NCBI GenBank assembly: GCA_005408345.1
Contig: SEMN01000121.1
Span: 1 to 64,000, forward strand
Source: Macquaria australasica
Lineage: Eukaryota; Chordata; Actinopteri; Centrarchiformes; Percichthyidae
Direction: 5' to 3'
DNA: 64,000 bases
The notes under the pieces were generated by a model. It was not told the origin of the DNA and did no database searches. It saw nothing but the letters and a program-made list of their open reading frames with translations. The first letter of the stretch is position 1. The number at the start of each line of letters is the position of its first letter. Both the position numbers and the translations under genes were made by a program. This document shows positions 58,649-64,000 of this stretch, in pieces.

Positions 58649-61600
58649 ATGTTTTCACTGAAGTTCACCCTGCTGGCCTGTGAGTACTCTGATCTGTTCT
58701 CTGTTATAGTTCTGTTATATCTCTGTTTCCAAGAATTAAATATTAAAACCAGGCAGAAGCCTGTGTTTGAGTTAAGAACTTTACATTCAGAACTCCATTT
58801 AAGAAATCTGTATTTTTAATGCTGACTTCACTGACGTATTCTTTCCCAAAAACAGAGTCCAGGTTAAATAATCTTAAACCAGAATTCTTTTTTAAACTAT
58901 TCTGAGGAAGTTTGGTCCAAATACATCTCAATTAAATTCAAACATTTTGTCCTGTCCGGGGACTGTTTGACTTTCTGAAAATAATTGTTTTTGTTATTTT
59001 TGTTTTTTTTGTTGTTGCTGCAACTGGCAATTATTTTCATTATGGATTAATTTACCAATGATTTTATTGATTATTTGATAAATTGTTAGTTAATTTAAAT
59101 TTAAATTGTTAAATCTATAAATGTTAGCAAATTGATAAACATCTAAGGGAGACGTTTACAAATGTCTTGTTTTGAAATTCATAGCCGAGTAAGAAAACCA
59201 GAAAATCCTCACATTAGAGAAGCTGGAATCAGTGACACAAGTGAAGTCAAGTCAGTTTTATTTATATAACCCAATATCACACATCACCATTTGCCTCAAG
59301 GGGCTTTACAATCTGCAGTCTACAGCATACGACACCCTCTGTCCTCAGACTCTCAACTAAACAATTAATGGACTAATCGTTGCAGCCCTAATCTTTTTGT
59401 CAAGGTTGTATTAAAACTATGACAAGAGAGAACAATGTGGATTTCCAAAAAATAGGTTCTAATCCATCTTCTCTGTTCTATCTTCTTCTATTTTTCTTCC
59501 ATTTTTTATTGAACTGTGTATTGATCTGTGTGTACAGTGATAGGAATACTGCATTAGTGTCACAGTTTTTAAAAGTGTTATTAGAGTGTGTAAAAGCTCA
59601 GATGAAAACTGTCTGTGTGTGTTTCAGTGCTGGCCATCGGACTCGTAGCATCAGGTAAGAACATAATACATCACATGTGTTTCCTTACATTACTGAAATT
59701 GTGGGGACACATGTTCACTTGCCATGTTACGGGGACTCTGCAAAAAGCAGGTCCCCACAAGGTAAACCATTAAAGAGTAACTTTACGACCCAATTTGGCT
59801 TGAACACAGCCCATTTACAAATTCAAAAAATGCATTTGAACCCTCACACACACTCACTACTACTACTACAGACAGACCAATACACTAAGGTTTGTGCTAT
59901 CACAGCTATGAAAATTTGTGAATCTCGGTATCTAATATCTGAAATGGGGTCACAGTTTTTTGTCAACAGCTATCAAAATTTGTGACCGTCTAAATACTAT
60001 TCTTTAGTATTTTTGCAAATACCTAAGAATAATAAAAAATAAAAAAATGTTTACAGTGAAAATAAAACAGAATACGGTGTAGCGTCAGTAACGGCTCGCA
60101 TTTCACTCACACGACCTGGATCGTCTTTTTTACCAGCCGACATGTTAAGAAGTAACAGTGACTTCAAGCATTCACTTTTACCCAGTGAATTTTTGTTTGG
60201 TGACTCGTTCAACAAGCTGCAGGACAAGACGTGTATTGTTGTTTGTATGTTAGATAAGGAGACATTAGCATGAAGCTAACATTGTATAGAGTCTGTGGCT
60301 CTTGTGTTGTGTAGCAGGCTCCTGATTGGCTCAGTGCGACCGTCTACTCTGCCTATGATACAACCCTGACATCACTGCTTTATGCAAGATCTGATTGGCT
60401 GTACATGTAGATGGATACCAGAATGGTATTACATCAAATTAATACAGAACTCTTCCTGTAAAATGTGGAAATATTTTGGATTACACATCTTGAACGTGGG
60501 TTACAAAAATGTATCCAATCAGACAGGATTTGGGGTGACGAGCTAATCCCGCCCATCATATAAAACTGCATTTGACCGTTAGCCCGTGGGTAGCTAGCAG
60601 AGCAACATCACAGTAGGTGGTACATAACTTTAACTCTCACAGACACCAGATAACCGGAAGTTGCACCCATTCTTAGCGCATTTTTGTCTGTATATAGTCT
60701 ACTTTTTGTTCTCAAGGATGTTTGCATTTTGGGAGTTACCTTGACCTTTAATGAAACAGCCTCACCAGCTTGTTGCTTCATTTGAGTGATTTCAATGCTT
60801 GTATTAAAAAACATTTTTAGGGCTTTCAGCTTTCTATGAGGGAAGCACCAGAGATTTTAAAACATCTTTCTGGGTGTCCCATACTTATGTTGCTGTTCCT
60901 CCTTGTAACTTTTACCTTGTTGCTCTGTAGTTGCCTCAGACTCGTCATCAGAAGAAGAAGCAGAAGAGACTGAAGGGGAAAACAACAAAGAGAGGTCAGA
61001 AGACATTTACAGCCGCTCTCTGTCTCAGTATTTCTTTCTTGTTATCACTTCTGGATATCTTTCTGTCTTGCTCATCATCATCATTACTGCTCTACTATAA
61101 CTGAATTTTCCATCTAATTCTTTAATATGTGGGGTGTCCAGCAAAAGACTGCCCACAGAAATACCTGATAATGAAAGATTTACAGCTCCAACACAATGTT
61201 AGTTTGATCCAATAAACTGCTGCATGATCAGATGAATAATTGATTCTCTCTGTCTCCCTTTTCAGTGTTATGACAACACCAACTCAACCTCAAGGACAAC
61301 CTGAACCATCTACACCTCCTTCGCAAACTGAAGCAAACGTAAAATCTCCACAACCTAAAGCGACTACACTTGTCCCTCCCTCACAACCCAAAGTACCTGC
61401 AGAACCTAAACCTACCAGCAAACAGTCCCTTAAACCTAAAAGTCCCAGTAAACCTAAAGGTTCAGACAAACCAGAACATCCCGGCAAACCTAAAGGTCCT
61501 GGCGAAATAGGAAAAACAATGTAATTTCTATATTACTGCTCTACTATAACTTCATTTTTTCCATAACTTAATTTTCCATCAAATTCTTGTGTGGGGTGTC

Positions 61601-61959
61601 CAGCAAAAGACTGCCTACAGAAATGTTAGTTTCGTCGAATAAACTGCTGCATGATTAGATGAATAATCAATTCTCTCTCTGTCTCCCTTTTCAGTGTTAT
61701 AAAAGCACCAACTAAATGTTCCGGCAAACCCAAACGTCCTGGCACACACTCTGGCATAGGCGAATGTTGTTGCACAGCTAAATGTTGTTGCAGAACTGTA
61801 CGTACAGTTAAATGTCCTTGCAAAGGTAAAGGCTGTTGTAAAGGCAAGCCTAACTGCAAAGGAAAATGTTGTTGCAAAGGCAAACCTCTTCCTGCCAAAT
61901 CTCCACTGCACTCAGATCGCACACCACAAAAACACGAACTACTAAATACAGTAAAGTAA
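58649..61959 (+). CDS. Predicted secreted acidic/Pro-Lys/Cys-rich protein, unknown family
   Basis: Five coding exons, 58649-58679, 59628-59654, 60931-60994, 61266-61520 and 61695-61959, with intron phases 1, 1, 2, 2, give 213 aa. Residues 1-19 are a signal peptide (MFSLKFTLLALLAIGLVAS). Residues 22-40 are acidic with S-x-E sites (SDSSSEEEAEETEG), candidates for secretory-pathway phosphorylation. Residues 42-125 are Pro/Lys/Gln/Ser-rich with KPK and KPKG repeats. Residues 134-186 carry 15 Cys in a Lys/Gly background (ECCC, KCCC, KCPCKGKGCCKGK, KCCCKGK). I recognise no domain; matrix, metal-binding or antimicrobial roles are all guesses. Exon 4 could instead read through to a TAA at 61522-61524, giving a shorter form without cysteines. 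A matching signal exon at 63902 shows a tandem family. Confidence 0.7.
59240..59330 (-). mobile_element. Retroelement 3' tail fragment
   Basis: AAGTCAGTTTTATTTATATA followed by CAAGGGGCTTTACAATCTGC is, on the - strand, the end of a common fish retroelement related in design to the LINE-2 tail (a TATAAATAAAACTG end). It lies in intron 1 of the Cys-rich gene. Confidence 0.6.
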
Positions 61960-62014
61960 ATCTTGGCAGCAGTATTAAACAGTAGTAAAAAGATGAAAGA
62001 AAGGACAAAAAGAT

Positions 62015-62085
62015 AATTCCACGTGGAGTCCCACAAGGCTCCATTTTAGGTCCCTTACTTTTGATTATATTTTTAACTCGCTAAA
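62015..62085 (+). pseudogene. Short LINE reverse-transcriptase motif
   Basis: The translation PRGVPQGSILGPLLLIIFLT contains the strongly conserved GVPQGSILGPLLF box. It sits about 60 bases after the Cys-rich gene stop codon with no other LINE sequence nearby, so it is a small relic in the 3' UTR. Confidence 0.7.
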
Positions 62086-62140
62086 GGTTTTTAATTTGAA
62101 ATTGAAAGACTAAATCATGTTTATTGCATAATAACTGCAA

Positions 62141-62146
62141 AATAAA
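62141..62146 (+). promoter_or_regulatory. Candidate polyadenylation signal of the Cys-rich gene
   Basis: AATAAA 182 bases after the stop codon. Confidence 0.45.
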
Positions 62147-62349
62147 TACTCAGCATTAGCACATTAGTACATTGAAAGGAATTCGGATATGATGTCGATT
62201 ATCTCTCTTCTTTCCTTTAATTCCTTTAACCTTCCTAAATCATGGAGAAGCAGCCGAACCATCAGCAACAAACCAGAAATAAATATCTGTGATTAATATG
62301 AAATACTTATTATTTCTCTCATTATTATTGTTGGAATAGTAATTAATTA

Positions 62350-62378
62350 ATTTATTATTATTATTATTATTATTATTG
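62350..62378. repeat. ATT trinucleotide microsatellite
   Basis: (TTA)n run of about nine units. Confidence 0.95.
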
Positions 62379-62860
62379 GTAGTGGTATAATTGAAAAATA
62401 CATGTGGTTATTAAAGTGTGCTGTGATTTAACCTTTTAGTGTGTTGCCTCAGCCCCTTAGCTTCTGTACTGTTTTCTCTGATGTGCTTGAAATTGACTTT
62501 TTCCATCAGCAGCCAATTGGCTACTAATTCCTAAAATGACCTCTCTCTAAATTTTCCTTAGCCAAAAATGTTTTATTATAAATAGACCAGAATTCGCAGT
62601 TAAAAATGAAAGGCAGTTGTGAAGTCCACTTCAGTGGGATGCTGTGATGTTTAAAATCTCACTGAATACCCTAAAAATTGGCGGGTAACCTGACAACATT
62701 TGAACCCACATTTATTGGGTTATTGGGTGTTAATTTCAAGCCCTACTTGTGTCTATTGTTTTAATAAGAAGAACTAAAATTTAAGTTTATGTTTGAAAAA
62801 TAAAGAACTGAAGAACCCTCCCACTGGATCTGTGCTGTCTCTTTGTATAATAAACTGACT

Positions 62861-63065
62861 AGAGCCATGCTAGCGGCTCTGCACTAAATGCTAATGTCAG
62901 CATGCTAACATGCTCACAATAACAATATCAAGAATGCTAACATGCTGATGCTTAGTAGACATGATGTTTACCATATTCACCGTCTTAGTTTAGCGTGTTA
63001 GCATGCTAACATTAGCTAATTAGCACTAAACACAAAGGCTGATGGGAATGCCATGAGTTAATTAT
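62861..63065. repeat. Dispersed GCTAACATGCTAAC-type fish repeat
   Basis: AGCATGCTAACATGCTCACA, GTTTAGCGTGTTAGCATGCT and AAGGCTGATGGGAATGCCAT match the copy at 10201-10345 over most of its length. Confidence 0.75.
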
Positions 63066-63901
63066 GATATAAAGTCAAATGGTATCACTGAAAAAAACAC
63101 AGATTAAACATTTTAGAAAGCAAGGTGAACAGCACAGCAACCATATACGACTAAGACAGAGAACACTGAATCCATCATAACAAACTGAAGGTTTGGAAAA
63201 GTCCTTTTTGAATTTGTGGAACTGTAACTAAGTCCATATGGTGCAGGACACTCAAATAAACAAATCAATCAATCGATCAATTAATTTCATTTCTAAGACT
63301 CAGAATGTCTCATCAACACGGTTCTTATATTGCTGGAACACCGACGCTCTCCTCTATCCATTCATATACAGATGTTTACTGTGTGCTGAAAACCTGTGGA
63401 CATGTGTGTGGACAAAAATACTTTTTATATGACTTTTTTCTTTTTCTTTTTAATAAAACCTGCCCTATAACATGTATAATACCACTGACATGCAAATGTA
63501 ATGCATTTCTGAGCAGCCTATTCTTTTCCAGAAAATAACAGGACATGCCTAACTGAGACATGTAGTAAATAAAGTAATAAAGTAAATAAATGGAGTGAAA
63601 ACTGACCCTCTTCAGTCCCACTGTATTTATAGCTCTGCAGCTGTATACAGTAAAAACTCCATTCATGTGCTGCTGTGTCTGTTTTGGGTATTTTCTGCAG
63701 GAAGTAGATGTAAATACTATACATTCCTCGTCATCTCTCCCCCAGTCATGCAGTTTAGTCAAACAGCCTCGTCATATTTACTCATTACACACTGAAGACT
63801 GACGAGCAGTGGAGGCAGCCGGGGGAAGCTGACTGCGTCTCCAGAGTCCTGAGAGGAAAAAACCCAAAAAGCTGCACCTGTCGAGGAACAACAGACCAGA
63901 G

Positions 63902-63932
63902 ATGGTCCCTCTGAAGCTGACCCTGCTGGCCT
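63902..63932 (+). CDS. First coding exon of a paralogue of the Cys-rich gene (partial)
   Basis: ATG to a T followed by GTGAGTAC: 31 bases encoding MVPLKLTLLA plus one base. The exon at 58649 is also 31 bases (MFSLKFTLLA), and both end in GGCCT/GTGAGTAC in phase 1. Length, phase, donor and sequence match, so this is the start of a second family member in tandem. The rest lies beyond the window, so whether it carries the acidic or Cys-rich parts is unknown. Confidence 0.7.
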
Positions 63933-64000
63933 GTGAGTACAACGACGTACTTTCCACTGGGGATGGAAATGTCCAAAATCATATTTTTGTCCCTCTCACG

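Larger units (their letters stand above)
62147..63901. other. Spacer between tandem Cys-rich family genes
   Basis: It contains an ATT run (62350-62378) and a GCTAACATGCTAAC repeat (62861-63065). No exon is supported. The promoter of the second gene should lie at its right end, where a TATTTATAG motif occurs near 63624; its distance to the ATG (about 280 bases) leaves it uncertain. Confidence 0.45.

Noticed and set aside
58649..61959. Idea that the acidic secreted gene is an SCPP (secretory calcium-binding phosphoprotein)
   Set aside because: The S-x-E stretch fits, but SCPP genes use phase-0 introns while these are phases 1, 1, 2, 2, and SCPPs are normally Cys-poor.
1..64000. tRNA, rRNA and CRISPR features
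   Set aside because: None seen by eye; a covariance-model scan would be needed to exclude diverged tRNA-derived SINEs, for example near 17309-17410, where a SINE-like stretch (GGGTTTGAACCCAACC) occurs.

Overview
The window looks like nuclear DNA of a spiny-rayed (percomorph-type) teleost. Genes are split by GT/AG introns. AT-rich spacers are packed with fish-type LINE-2, hAT, PIF/Harbinger and Tc1/mariner pieces, CA/TG microsatellites and minisatellites. No bacterial or organellar features were seen. Six protein-coding loci can be read exon by exon with matching splice phases.

Region 1 (1-23.6 kb): a minisatellite and repeat-rich flank, then rhog (+ strand, 3 coding exons, 191 aa) and pgap2 (- strand, 5 coding exons, 247 aa), lying tail to tail. 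This convergent pair matches the human RHOG/PGAP2 arrangement as I recall it. The 5.4 kb third intron of pgap2 holds a decayed THAP-type DNA transposon and two MITEs. An inverted pair of a ~260-bp repeat (343-610 and 24037-24292) brackets the whole block.

Region 2 (23.6-38.5 kb): repeat-rich spacer with a compact promoter-like cluster near 27.3 kb, then two divergently transcribed GIMAP (AIG1-type GTPase) genes. The - strand gene encodes two AIG1 domains in one 474-aa protein. The + strand gene encodes one AIG1 domain plus a coiled-coil tail (297 aa). These are lymphocyte/immune GTPases.

Region 3 (38.5-48.5 kb): mobile-element territory. It has a hAT element with target duplications, a long LINE-2 copy interrupted by a solo LTR, a THAP remnant and a PIF/Harbinger MITE.

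Region 4 (48.5-54 kb): a TIM (T-cell immunoglobulin and mucin domain) receptor gene with 8 coding exons and 267 aa. Its IgV domain is split by an intron, and intron 1 holds a perfect 29-bp inverted repeat.

Region 5 (54-64 kb): a second, younger-looking LINE-2 copy, then a gene I cannot assign to any family. It encodes a 213-aa predicted secreted protein with an acidic Ser/Glu segment, a Pro/Lys-rich middle and a 15-cysteine basic tail. Its last two exons arose by tandem duplication. A second gene with a matching signal-peptide exon begins at 63902 and runs off the window. This small tandem family is the best candidate for something undescribed.
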